A stretch of DNA of 64,000 nt from an uncultured Woeseiaceae bacterium (GTDB lineage: Bacteria; Pseudomonadota; Gammaproteobacteria; Steroidobacterales; Woeseiaceae): contig CAMYJB010000002.1 in NCBI GenBank assembly GCA_947258565.1, positions 186,001 through 250,000 on the forward strand, read 5' to 3'. Made by a program: the position numbers and the translations under genes. Below, piece by piece: positions 9,211 through 17,811 of this stretch (its first letter is position 1; every line of letters starts with the position of its first letter). The notes under the pieces are model-generated. The model had not been told where the DNA came from. It was given only the letters and a program-made list of their open reading frames with translations, and searched no databases.

Positions 9211-9825
9211 ATGATGATACTGCGCGTGACAATCCTGATTGGCGGCATCGTGTTGCTCGCGGGCTGCGCCGAACCGCCGCCGCCGCGGTCCGCGCAGGAG
9301 TTCGTGGACAATCCGATCGTGCTGGAGGCGGCGCTGGTGCGTTGTTCCCGAAATCGCGCAGAGACACGCTACGACGCCGAGTGCGTCAATGCCCGGGAGG
9401 CGAACAAGATCGTCGCTGCACGGGAGGAAGCGGAGCGGCGCGCAGAGTTTGAGGCCCAGTCCGAGCGGAAGCGGCAGGCGCTGCGGCGTGCGCAGGAGGC
9501 GGCCGCCGAAGCCCGGCGTCGCGCTGCGGAAGCCAACAGACGGCGCGAGGAGGCGGCGTATCTTGCTCAGTTCGGCCAGCTGCCGCCCGACGGCAGCCAG
9601 CAGACGGAGCAACCGGGCACCGGCAACGTGCCCATCGCCGTCATTCCGGAGCCCAGCGAAGAGGTCGCGAACGAGGCGGATGGCGGCTATAGCGAGCCGT
9701 TGAGCGCGCCGGCATCCGATGCAAGCAACGCGCCGATTGCGGTGGCCGAACCCGAGACGGAAGCGGATGCTCCGCGGGATCTCGAGGAGATCCGCGAGGA
9801 ACTCAAGCGCCGCAGCGACGATTAG
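9211..9825 (+). CDS. EexN-like lipoprotein with long charged C-terminal region
   Basis: A lipoprotein of about 204 residues. The N-terminus is a lipoprotein signal ending in LLAGC. Residues after the Cys (EFVDNPIVLEAALVRCSRN, then a Cys and an NAREAN segment) match the small EexN family, known from conjugative plasmids as entry-exclusion lipoproteins but also widespread on chromosomes. After about residue 75 there is an Arg/Glu/Ala-rich helical, probably coiled-coil stretch, then a Pro/Glu-rich disordered tail. No conjugation genes are nearby, so entry exclusion is not implied. Start: ATG at 9211, with TTG at 9208 and ATG at 9214 as alternatives. Confidence 0.7.
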   Translation: MMILRVTILIGGIVLLAGCAEPPPPRSAQEFVDNPIVLEAALVRCSRNRAETRYDAECVNAREANKIVAAREEAERRAEFEAQSERKRQALRRAQEAAAEARRRAAEANRRREEAAYLAQFGQLPPDGSQQTEQPGTGNVPIAVIPEPSEEVANEADGGYSEPLSAPASDASNAPIAVAEPETEADAPRDLEEIREELKRRSDD

Positions 9826-9834
9826 TCGCTGCGA

Positions 9835-10668
9835 TCAGTAATTCGGGTCGAAATACGGCTCGACCGGGTCAATCGTATCGTCTGATTCCCCGGGACCCGG
9901 CATGCCGAAGGTCTGTACGCTGGATTCCGATTCGGCCGCCGGCGCCGGCGACGACGAAATTCCCATTCCCGGAGCCTGCGCGAGACGTGTCGTCTGCGCG
10001 GTCAGCACCTGCACGAAGCGGTTTGCCACGTCGGGCGCAATATTCGGCGAGCTGGCAAATATATTCTCCGGCGTCATGCTCGGCGAACTGTAAAACGCTG
10101 CGTTGGCCCTGCGATCCATGTTGACCCCGGACCCGGCGAAGGACACGCCCGCGAAAATTCCGCGCGCCCGGGAGTAGGAGACAATCTCGGCCTGGAAGCG
10201 AATGTCCGTTGCACCCTCCACGCTGCGGCCCACCGGCCCGGCTGCGATAGACGCGTCTGCACCGAGGGTCAGCTTGCCGTTGGCGATGTTGTCCACGCCA
10301 CGACGGGTCTTGAAGACCAGGACGACATCCGTCCTTTGCACGCCGGCCTGAAATCCGAAGCTGCCGCCCGTCAATGTGATGAAGGCCGGGTTGCTCCAGG
10401 AGCCATCTTCCTGCCGTACGACGAGGATGCCTTTGCCGCGTCGTGCGCCGAGACCGAAGCCGATCCGCACAACGCTCGGCACGACCGCGACCGCGTACGC
10501 CCGCGAGAGCAGCGCCGGCGGAATGCTCTGCTCCGGCATCCGCAGGAACTGGTCGAGCACATCGGCTGAATCGGCGACGCGCTGTTCCTCTTTGCTGGCG
10601 GCAGCCGCCGGAAACGCAAACAGCAATACGGCTACAGCCAGGCAAGCCTGAATTTGTCTACTACGCAT
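9835..10668 (-). CDS. Secreted SYLF-domain (lipid-binding Ysc84-type) protein
   Basis: A protein of about 277 residues with a clear signal peptide (hydrophobic run ending FAFPAAAA). It is followed by the SYLF/Ysc84 domain: LLSRAYAVAVVPSV, GFGLGARRGKG and the GSFGFQAGVQ block are characteristic. Bacterial members are periplasmic or cell-surface proteins; eukaryotic ones bind phosphoinositides. The bacterial function is not established. A Ser/Pro/Glu-rich tail follows. I start at ATG 10668, which has GGGGA at good spacing; ATG 10677 is three codons upstream. It converges on the EexN-like gene with a 9-base gap. Confidence 0.85.
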   Translation of the reverse strand: MRSRQIQACLAVAVLLFAFPAAAASKEEQRVADSADVLDQFLRMPEQSIPPALLSRAYAVAVVPSVVRIGFGLGARRGKGILVVRQEDGSWSNPAFITLTGGSFGFQAGVQRTDVVLVFKTRRGVDNIANGKLTLGADASIAAGPVGRSVEGATDIRFQAEIVSYSRARGIFAGVSFAGSGVNMDRRANAAFYSSPSMTPENIFASSPNIAPDVANRFVQVLTAQTTRLAQAPGMGISSSPAPAAESESSVQTFGMPGPGESDDTIDPVEPYFDPNY

Positions 10669-10761
10669 GATTTTCATCCCCTGTCGGAAAAGGCACGCCA
10701 GCGCCCGTTCCCTTGAGTGCCCAATTCGCTCAAGGCCTCGATCATACGTCAATTGCGGCCG

Positions 10762-12711
10762 TTACTCACCGTTATCGCGCCGGGCAAGCACAAGCGGCGG
10801 CAACGGAACGTCCAGCGACGCGCAAATCGTGCGTATCAGCCCGCTTTCCGCGCTAGTGACGCGGTGATCATGGACGATAACGGCGGTCACGGCCTTGAGA
10901 ATCAGCCGCCGGCCCTTGCCGTTCAGCGTCGCAAGCAGGTCGAGGCTGCGCTCGAGTGCCCGCAGCGTGTAGTGTTGTTTGGACCGGTAGGTGTGCTCCC
11001 GGGCCCAGTTGCCGAAATAGGCCCTGCCGGCCTCAAACGCCTTTTCGCTGCTGGCAACATCGTCGTGACCGTAATCGGCGACCACCGTGAGCAGATCGAT
11101 GCCGGCCTGGCGCAGCTCGCGCCGCGCCTTGTGCCGCGGTCCGGGGGACCGCGCGGGATTCACGGCCTGGCCGAGGCTGATACGCAGCACGCGGTAGAAG
11201 CAGTACTCGTAAAGATCGACCTGGCCATCGACGTCGATCAGCCGGCCAGCCAGTTCGACGAGGTACTCAAGCTGCGCGGGGGGGCGCAGTTTGAGCGCCG
11301 GAAAGGTGATCTCGAGCAGCGGCAGGCGATGGTCGGCGCTCATCGAGCTCACCGCGTCGTGCAGGCGGGCGACTATCCGCGCGCGCTCGGCGCCAAGCCG
11401 CTCCTCGGCAAGCCGCAGCTGCCGTTCGCTATGCTCGCGCCCCGTGTCGATGATCAGTGCGATGACGAGCAGGTAGGCGAGTTCCACCGAGTGCGCGGCA
11501 TCGTAAAGCGTTGCCGGTATCGACTGCCTGAATTGTCGGGCGTAGGCCACGTCTTCCGCATCCGGATTGCCGGCCGACGCCGCGACGGTTTCCGGCAGAT
11601 CAGCCGGCTCGGCGGCATGCGCGGGCGCCGCGGTTGCGGCCATCGCGCTCGCTGCGTCATCGGTCATCCTGTCGCTCACGGACACGGGAACGACCTCCGG
11701 ATAGTCGGACTCACGGAAGGATGGATCGATGGCGCGAATTCGCTCCGCCAGGGGGGGGTGCGTCGCGAACAGGCCGGTGAAGCGCGCGCCGCTGCCGAAG
11801 AGCATGTGGCTGATTTCCTCAGGGTCCGCCGCCCTCAGGTACGACGCCTCCGCGTAGCCCCCGATCTTCTTGAGTGCGTTGGCAATCCCGTCCGTTTGCC
11901 GCGTGAACTGCACGGCCGAGGCATCGGCGAGATACTCGCGCTGGCGCGACACCCCCGCCTTGATGAGTCGGGCGAAAAACACGCCAATCCAGCCGAGGAT
12001 GGCCACGCCCAGGCCGATGAGCAGCACGACCGGTGCTCCCTTGCTGCGCCGGCTCGATACCAGCCGGCCGTGATAGCCGCCACGCACGATCATACGGCCC
12101 ATCATCCCGAGCACGAGGATGCCGAACAGTACACCCATCAGGCGGATGTTGAGGCGCATGTCGCCGTTCAGTACATGGCTGAATTCGTGCGCTATGACGC
12201 CCTGCAGTTCGTCGCGATTGAGGAGTTCCAGCGTGCCGCGCGTGACGGCGATTGCGGCGTCGCCCGGCGCGTAGCCGGCGGCGAACGCGTTGATGCTGCC
12301 TTCCTCTTCGAGAACATAGATCTCCGGTACCGGTATGCCCGAGGCGATCGCCATTTCCTCGACGACATTGCGCAAGCGTCGCCGCAGCGGGTCCCCGGCG
12401 TCTGCCGGGACAGGCGTACCCCCCATCTGCCGGGCGACCTGTCCTCCGCCCGCAGAAAGGACCATGGTCTTGTAGATGCTCGCGCCGACGATGAACAAGG
12501 TGGTTATCGTCGCGGTCGCGAGCAACGGGCCGGGATTGGCTGCCAGCAGTTCGCCGGGCGAATAGCGCTGGCCGTCCATGTCGGCACCGAATAATGCAAA
12601 TCCGACCAGCATCGTTACGCCGAGGACGATCAGCGCGGTGGCGACGAAGTAGACGACGACAAGCCAGCGCGTGGCTCTGCGGGCCCGATCCTGCGCGTCA
12701 AAAAAATTCAA
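10762..12711 (-). CDS. M48 (HtpX-like) membrane metalloprotease with TerB-like C-terminal domain
   Basis: A 649-residue inner-membrane zinc protease. Two N-terminal membrane segments (about 18-45 and 75-95) precede the M48 domain. The zinc motif HEFSH is at about residue 174 and further hydrophobic segments follow it. Residues about 380-649 form an alpha-helical extension with acidic TerB-like patches (DVDGQVDLYEYCFYRVL and a C-terminal HDHRVTSAE segment). Standard HtpX is about 290 residues, so half of this protein is the extra domain. The start is TTG at 12711, 17 bases after lemA, so the two are almost certainly co-transcribed. LemA-M48 pairing is widely conserved, and membrane protein quality control is the likely role. 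Confidence 0.88.
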   Translation of the reverse strand: MNFFDAQDRARRATRWLVVVYFVATALIVLGVTMLVGFALFGADMDGQRYSPGELLAANPGPLLATATITTLFIVGASIYKTMVLSAGGGQVARQMGGTPVPADAGDPLRRRLRNVVEEMAIASGIPVPEIYVLEEEGSINAFAAGYAPGDAAIAVTRGTLELLNRDELQGVIAHEFSHVLNGDMRLNIRLMGVLFGILVLGMMGRMIVRGGYHGRLVSSRRSKGAPVVLLIGLGVAILGWIGVFFARLIKAGVSRQREYLADASAVQFTRQTDGIANALKKIGGYAEASYLRAADPEEISHMLFGSGARFTGLFATHPPLAERIRAIDPSFRESDYPEVVPVSVSDRMTDDAASAMAATAAPAHAAEPADLPETVAASAGNPDAEDVAYARQFRQSIPATLYDAAHSVELAYLLVIALIIDTGREHSERQLRLAEERLGAERARIVARLHDAVSSMSADHRLPLLEITFPALKLRPPAQLEYLVELAGRLIDVDGQVDLYEYCFYRVLRISLGQAVNPARSPGPRHKARRELRQAGIDLLTVVADYGHDDVASSEKAFEAGRAYFGNWAREHTYRSKQHYTLRALERSLDLLATLNGKGRRLILKAVTAVIVHDHRVTSAESGLIRTICASLDVPLPPLVLARRDNGE

Positions 12712-12728
12712 TGCCCGGCAGCGGGATG

Positions 12729-13319
12729 TCAGGTAAAGGAAACGTCCGGCACGTCGCGTTTCTCCTCGGTTTCAATTTCGAGGAAGCTCGCGAGTTCGAA
12801 GCGGAACATCCCGGCGATGACGTTGTTGGGGAAGTTCTCCGCGGTATTGTTGTAGCCCAGCACGGAGTCGTTGAACGCCTGTCGTGCGAACGCCACCTTG
12901 TTTTCGGTGCTGGCCAGCTCTTCCTGGAACTGCATCATGTTTTCATTTGCCTTCAGGTCGGGATAAGCTTCCGACAAGGCGAACAGGCGGCCAAGCACCG
13001 CACCCAGCGCACCTTCGGAGGCGCCGAGCTCCCTGATGGCCTCCGCGTTTGCGGGGTCGGCCTTGGCGGCCTGCAGGCTTTTCTGGGCAGCATTGCGGGC
13101 ATTGATCACGGCTTCCAGGGTCTCTCTTTCATGCTTCATGTAGCCTTTGACGGCTTCGACGAGATTAGGGATCAGGTCGTAGCGGCGCGTCAGCTGAACG
13201 TCGATCTGTGCAAACGCGTTGCGCACGCGGTTGCGTTCGTTGATCAGCCGGTTGTAGATACTGATCGCCCAGAACACGACCGCGGCGATGATCGCGAGGA
13301 ATACCAGGAATGAAGTCAC
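12729..13319 (-). CDS. lemA: LemA family membrane protein
   Basis: A 196-residue protein with one N-terminal membrane helix (about residues 3-22). It is followed by the LemA four-helix domain, including YNRLINERNRVRNAFAQIDV, RRYDLIPNLVEAVKGYM and the YNNTAENFPNNVIAGMF segment. GTG at 13319 is preceded by AGGAG nine bases upstream. The next gene on the strand is the M48 protease, the usual partner. The biochemical role of LemA proteins is unknown. The start overlaps the divergent apbE start by ten bases, so each promoter lies within the other gene. Confidence 0.92.
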   Translation of the reverse strand: MTSFLVFLAIIAAVVFWAISIYNRLINERNRVRNAFAQIDVQLTRRYDLIPNLVEAVKGYMKHERETLEAVINARNAAQKSLQAAKADPANAEAIRELGASEGALGAVLGRLFALSEAYPDLKANENMMQFQEELASTENKVAFARQAFNDSVLGYNNTAENFPNNVIAGMFRFELASFLEIETEEKRDVPDVSFT

Positions 13320-14383
13320 TATCCCGCTCCTATTTGAAGAACCCTGGCGATAAGTCTAATGCGTGCGCGCGTGCAAGCCTAGGAATTGCAGTGTTTTTTT
13401 TCGTTTCGGCTGCAGCCTTGGCCGACTGGCATGCGGATGCACGGCCGAAAATGGGCACGGAGGTGAGCGTCTATTTCTGGCACGAGGACGAACTGCAGGG
13501 CGAAGCGATCATCGAGGAGATCTTCGCCGAGGTCGACCGGATCAATGCGCTGATGAGTACCTACGTCGAGTCCAGCCGGATTTCCGACATCAACCGGCGC
13601 GCCGCCGACGAACCCGTGGTCGCGGAGCAAGAGCTGTTCCAGCTGATCCGCCGTTCGCTCGATATTTCCGTACTGACGCACGGCGCCTTCGACATCACCT
13701 ACGACAGCGTCGGCCAGCACTATGATTTCCGCGAGCGGCGGCGTCCCGACGACGCTACGACGGAGGCCGAGCGGCAGCGCATCAATTTTCGTTACGTGAC
13801 CCTCGACAAGGCAAAGGGAACGGTGAGTTTCGAGCAGCAGGGCGTGCGCATTAACCTCGGTGGTATCGCGAAGGGCTATGTCGTCGAGCGAGGAGGCGAC
13901 ATCTTGCGCCAGCACGGCGTGGACAATGGCGTTGTTACAGCGGGCGGGGACTCCCGGCTTATCGGGGACCGCCGCGGGCGGCCGTGGATGATCGGCATTC
14001 GTGATCCGCGCAAGGACGGAGAGGTCGCGATATCGGTGCCGCTGGAAGATGAGGCAATATCGACGTCCGGTGACTACGAACGCTTTTTCGACGAAGACGG
14101 AATTCGCTACCACCATATCATCAAGCCGAGTTCCGGCCGCCCGGTCGAGGGTGTTCACAGTGCAACGGTCCTGGGGCCCGATGCGGTCATGACCGATGCG
14201 CTGTCGACATCGGTTTTTGTAATGGGCGTGGACGAGGGACTGAAACTAATCGGTTGCCTGCCGGACTACGAGGCGATCGTCATCGACGCGGCCGGGCAGA
14301 TCTATTACTCGACCGGGCTGGCGGACCCGGGAGCCGACGGTGCGGATTCGCCGGAGGCAACGGCCACGCCGGGAACCTGCTGA
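13310..14383 (+). CDS. apbE: FAD:protein FMN transferase
   Basis: A 357-residue periplasmic enzyme that attaches FMN covalently to Thr in flavoproteins such as NqrB/NqrC and RnfG/RnfD. A signal-like hydrophobic segment (about residues 24-39) precedes DWHADARPKMGTEV, the usual mature N-terminus. The family motifs are present: NLGGIAKGYVVERG, GGDSR and, near the end, TDALSTSVFVMG, which contributes the Mg-binding Asp/Thr. No Nqr or Rnf genes lie in the window. The N-terminal start at ATG 13310 is long for a signal peptide and overlaps the divergent lemA start, but no better in-frame start keeps the hydrophobic core. Confidence 0.92.
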   Translation: MKSLSRSYLKNPGDKSNACARASLGIAVFFFVSAAALADWHADARPKMGTEVSVYFWHEDELQGEAIIEEIFAEVDRINALMSTYVESSRISDINRRAADEPVVAEQELFQLIRRSLDISVLTHGAFDITYDSVGQHYDFRERRRPDDATTEAERQRINFRYVTLDKAKGTVSFEQQGVRINLGGIAKGYVVERGGDILRQHGVDNGVVTAGGDSRLIGDRRGRPWMIGIRDPRKDGEVAISVPLEDEAISTSGDYERFFDEDGIRYHHIIKPSSGRPVEGVHSATVLGPDAVMTDALSTSVFVMGVDEGLKLIGCLPDYEAIVIDAAGQIYYSTGLADPGADGADSPEATATPGTC

Positions 14384-14850
14384 CGCCCGCGGCCGCCGAC
14401 TGTCGCAAAAAAACACCCGAAATGTCGCTGAAAGGCGACGGCTTTTCACTTTAAATTCAGTTTCATACGCCTATCATAGAGTGTCCGTACAGAGACCTCT
14501 CCAGGACTCCGGATACGGCCCCGTGGTAGGCTCGCCAGCGTGCCTGGTACGCGGGGTACAGGCATCGAGTTGACGTAATCTGCGGCTATTACGCTGACCG
14601 CCTGTCTGTAAGGAACACGGCGCCATTCGTCGATCTGGGCTCGATTCGGTCATTGCCCGCCGCCTGGGCGGTGACAATTATGTTGAGAGCATTCGAGGCA
14701 ATTGTGACGATAATCACGGCCCCCGAGGGGCCTGACTGTCACCATTCCAGATCGATAACTGGCACGCGCCAGCGGGGGCGCGCGCAGGCGATCTGGTTTG
14801 CCTGCGCGGAACATGGATGGAACTTCGCGGGTAACACAAGGAAAGAAATC
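14384..14850 (+). other. 467-base intergenic region with three perfect inverted repeats
   Basis: No credible coding frame. Three hairpins are visible. The first is GTCGC at 14424-14428 paired with 14435-14439, followed by a short T-rich run, a weak apbE terminator candidate. The second is GGCCCC at 14718-14723 with GGGGCC at 14727-14732 (3-base loop). The third is a 9-base stem at 14781-14789 with 14800-14808 (CGCGCAGGC, 10-base loop), about 42 bases before the tlpA ATG. The last two would lie in a long 5' leader if transcription begins near 14480, where a weak TATCAT hexamer is seen. No known riboswitch consensus was recognised. Confidence 0.5.
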
Positions 14851-15348
14851 ATGAAGATCAGAAATTTGCTAGCAGGTCTCGTATTCAGCGCGTTTGCAGC
14901 CAGCAGCCTGGCCTCTTCCAGCCTCGCGGGGCAACCGGCACCCGATTTCGCGCTCAAGAGCTCGTCCGGTCAAAATCTGCGGCTTTCGGAGTACCGCGGC
15001 GACGTTGTGATGATCAATTTCTGGGCCACGTGGTGCGGCCCCTGCAGGCAGGAAATGCCGCTGCTCGACGAGCTGTATTCGCGCTACCAGCGCGTCGGCT
15101 TCAACCTGCTCGGCGTCAATATCGACGACGACTCGAGTCGCGCGATGGACATGATCAACGAACTCGGCGTAAGTTTCCCTGTGCTGTTCGACGCGACCAA
15201 GGAAGTCAGCCGCCTTTACCAGGTGGATGCCATGCCGGTTACCGTCATCGTGGATCGTGAAGGTAACATCCGCCACGTACACCAGGGCTACAAGCCGGGC
15301 TACGAGCAGAAATATCTCGACCAGGTGCGCGCACTGTTGCGCGAGTGA
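14851..15348 (+). CDS. TlpA/ResA-type secreted thioredoxin
   Basis: A 165-residue periplasmic thiol-disulfide protein. A signal peptide (residues 1 to about 26) is followed by a redoxin/TlpA fold with the WCGPC active site (Cys62, Cys65). The cis-Pro segment is AMPVTVIVDREG. Such proteins usually reduce disulfides or keep cytochrome c or other exported substrates reduced. AAGGAAAG stands before ATG 14851; upstream in-frame starts would place the signal peptide internally and are rejected. It is the first gene of a series that runs, with small gaps, into the TPR/ExbBD operon, so it may serve assembly of that system. Confidence 0.9.
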   Translation: MKIRNLLAGLVFSAFAASSLASSSLAGQPAPDFALKSSSGQNLRLSEYRGDVVMINFWATWCGPCRQEMPLLDELYSRYQRVGFNLLGVNIDDDSSRAMDMINELGVSFPVLFDATKEVSRLYQVDAMPVTVIVDREGNIRHVHQGYKPGYEQKYLDQVRALLRE

Positions 15349-15375
15349 CCCTGGACGGCCGGCAGGAGAGATAAG

Positions 15376-15930
15376 GTGACAAGAAATCTATTGATGAGTC
15401 TGACGGCGAGCCTGGCGCTGGCCATCGCGGCCCCGGCGCAGGCGCAGGAGGCCGCGTCTCCGGATGCAGCCACGCCTGACCAGTTCCGGCAACTCGATCA
15501 GGACGTGCAGTCGCTGAAGAAAGAGGTGCTGGACCTGAACCGCGACCTGTTCCTGCTCGAGGAAGAGCTCCTGTTCCCGGCAAACTCGCAGGTGGCGTTT
15601 TTCATTTCGATGGACGTCGGCGAGTATTTCAAGCTGGACTCGGTGAGCCTCAAGATCGACGGCAAGGAAGTGGCCAACTACCTGTACACGGATCGCGAAG
15701 CCGGGTCGCTGTTGCAGGGCGGCGTGCACCGCGTGCACATGGCCAACCTGAAGGCCGGCGACCACGAGCTTGTCGCAATATTTACCGGCCAGGGGCCGCA
15801 TTCGCGGGAGTACCGCCGTGGTGCAACGATGAATTTCTCGAAAGGCATCGGCGCAAAGTATGTCGAGCTCGAGATCACCGACCGGGTCAAGAAACAGCAG
15901 CCGGAATTCGTGATCAAGGAATGGGAGTGA
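15376..15930 (+). CDS. Secreted coiled-coil protein of unknown function (first of TPR/ExbBD operon)
   Basis: A 184-residue protein. A signal peptide ends at about AAPAQAQ (residue 24). A short heptad-rich coiled coil (about 35-65, LDQDVQSLKKEVLDLNRD) is followed by a beta-rich domain with FFISMDVGEYFKLDSVSLKIDGK. The beta part resembles an immunoglobulin-like or carbohydrate-binding sandwich, but I do not assign a family. Homologs are sometimes mislabelled AraC-type regulators; no DNA-binding motif is present here. GTG at 15376 is preceded by GGAGAGATAAG. The stop is 3 bases before the next start, so it belongs to the operon and is probably a periplasmic component. Confidence 0.75.
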   Translation: MTRNLLMSLTASLALAIAAPAQAQEAASPDAATPDQFRQLDQDVQSLKKEVLDLNRDLFLLEEELLFPANSQVAFFISMDVGEYFKLDSVSLKIDGKEVANYLYTDREAGSLLQGGVHRVHMANLKAGDHELVAIFTGQGPHSREYRRGATMNFSKGIGAKYVELEITDRVKKQQPEFVIKEWE

Positions 15931-15933
15931 TTA

Positions 15934-17811
15934 TTGATCATTCGCCCCGCCATCCGCGTCTGCTGTCTTTTGTTCCTGGCGTCCCTGCTGCCGGCGGGGC
16001 CGGTTTTTGCCGGTAAGGATGACCCGGAGCCGATCGTCGTAGAGGAACCGCATTACGGCGAAATCCTTTTCTACTTCTACCAGGAAGACTATTTTCCGGC
16101 GATCGTGCGGCTGCTGGCAGCGCAGGAGCAGGGTCAGCTCGAGCAGCATGCTGCACAAGCCGATTTGCTCAAAGGCGGGCTGTACCTGTCCTACGGGCAC
16201 CACCTCGAGGCGGCGGAGATCTTCGAGCGCCTGCTGGCGGACAACGTCAATCCCGAGATCCGCGACCGCACCTGGTTCTTTCTCGCGAAAATCTGGCGCC
16301 AGCGCGGCTACCTCGACAAGGCGCAGCGGGCGCTGGACAACATCGGGAGCGATCTCCCCGACGATGTAAAGCGCGAGGCAACAATGCTGCAGGCCCAGCT
16401 GCTGATTGACGGCGGCGAGTTCGACCGGGCGATTGCGCTGTTGCAGGACTGGAAAGGCAAGACCGAGTGGTCGCGTTACGCACAGTTCAATCTCGGTGTC
16501 GCCCTCGTGCGCAGCGGCCGTATGGATGAGGCCAGCAAGATCCTCGAAGAGCTCGGCGACATCGATCCCTGGAACGAAGAGCTGACGTCCCTGCGGGACA
16601 AGGCCAACCTGGCGCTCGGCTACTCGCTGCTGCAGTCGGGACAGCCTCACGCAGCAAAACCGCTGCTGCAGCGGGTCAGGCTCGAGGGGCCATTTTCGAA
16701 CAAGGCGTTGCTCGGTGTCGGCTGGGCCGATGCGGAGCTCGACCGCTACCAGCGAGCGCTCGTGCCGTGGATGGAATTGCGCGGACGGGACCTCCTCGAT
16801 CCGGCGGTGCAGGAATCGATGCTGGCGATTCCGTATGCGCTCGCCCAGCTCGACTCGATCAGCCAGGCTGCTGATCATTATCTGAACGCCATCGAGGCGT
16901 TTTACGAGGAATCCAACCGCATCGATCGCACGATCAGTCACCTCGAGTCAGGCCGTTTTTTCGACGAATTCATCAGCGATGATCCGCTGGACAGCACCGG
17001 GTGGTACTGGCGGATGGAGGCGCTGCCCGAGGGGCCGCAGGCGCGCTACCTGTTTCATCTCCTGGCGACGCATGAATTCCAGGAAGGCCTCAAGAATTAC
17101 CGCGACCTGAATTATCTCTGGAACAATCTCGACGGCTGGCAACAGAGCGTCGATGTCTACGCCAATATGCTGGAAACGCGCCGGCTCGCCTATGAGGAGC
17201 GCCTGCCGAGAGTTCAGCAAGCTTTGTCACGTGCGGACATCGACGGCATGGTCCGGCGCAAGCTGGAGTTCGACGCGTTGCTCAACGATATCGAGCAGAG
17301 CGGCGACTGGCTGGCACTTGCCAACAAACGCGAATTCGAGATGTGGGGCGAGATTACCAGCCTCGAGAAGACGCCGGCGCTGTCTGCGGGCATCCCCGAA
17401 TCGGAAGAGGTCCGGGACAAGATCCAGTTGCTCAAAGGCGTGCTGCGCTGGCAGCTCGAAAAAGACTTCAACGATCGCCTGTGGCGCATTCGCCGGGACC
17501 TGCGCGAAACCGGCGAGGCCCTCGTGGAAACACAGCGGGCGCGCCGCCAGGTTGATGACTCCATGCAGAAGCAGCCGCTGGAATTCCGCGCCTTCGATGA
17601 ACGCGTGTACGGGCTGGAGCCACGCATCGAGACGTTGAAGATGCGTGTCGGTGACGCGATGGCCGAACAGCGCGCCTTCCTGCGGGCGATCGCAGTCGGC
17701 GAACTGCAGGCGCAGCAACGACGCCTCGATACTTACACCGTGCAGGCCCGTTTTGCGCTTGCCGCGATTTACGATCGCGCGGCGACGATTACCGAGGCCG
17801 CGGTCAAGTGA
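15934..17811 (+). CDS. Large secreted TPR/coiled-coil protein
   Basis: A 625-residue protein with a signal peptide (residues 1 to about 26, ending GPVFA). The first half consists of TPR-like helical repeats (for example AEIFERLLADN, AQFNLGVALVRSGRMDEA). The last 200 residues are long amphipathic helices rich in Arg/Glu/Leu, probably coiled coil (RRDLRETGEALVETQRARR). A TTG start at 15934 with GGGAG upstream is consistent with the 3-base gap to the preceding gene. It overlaps the next gene by one base (TGATG). It is probably a periplasmic scaffold for the ExbBD/TonB-like motor encoded downstream. No enzymatic motif was seen. Confidence 0.82.
   Translation: MIIRPAIRVCCLLFLASLLPAGPVFAGKDDPEPIVVEEPHYGEILFYFYQEDYFPAIVRLLAAQEQGQLEQHAAQADLLKGGLYLSYGHHLEAAEIFERLLADNVNPEIRDRTWFFLAKIWRQRGYLDKAQRALDNIGSDLPDDVKREATMLQAQLLIDGGEFDRAIALLQDWKGKTEWSRYAQFNLGVALVRSGRMDEASKILEELGDIDPWNEELTSLRDKANLALGYSLLQSGQPHAAKPLLQRVRLEGPFSNKALLGVGWADAELDRYQRALVPWMELRGRDLLDPAVQESMLAIPYALAQLDSISQAADHYLNAIEAFYEESNRIDRTISHLESGRFFDEFISDDPLDSTGWYWRMEALPEGPQARYLFHLLATHEFQEGLKNYRDLNYLWNNLDGWQQSVDVYANMLETRRLAYEERLPRVQQALSRADIDGMVRRKLEFDALLNDIEQSGDWLALANKREFEMWGEITSLEKTPALSAGIPESEEVRDKIQLLKGVLRWQLEKDFNDRLWRIRRDLRETGEALVETQRARRQVDDSMQKQPLEFRAFDERVYGLEPRIETLKMRVGDAMAEQRAFLRAIAVGELQAQQRRLDTYTVQARFALAAIYDRAATITEAAVK

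Noticed and set aside
10717..12594. A 625-codon open frame on the + strand
   Set aside because: It is fully antisense to the M48 protease, has shadow-like Arg/Gly/Pro/His composition and no family motifs. High GC makes long antisense frames common here.
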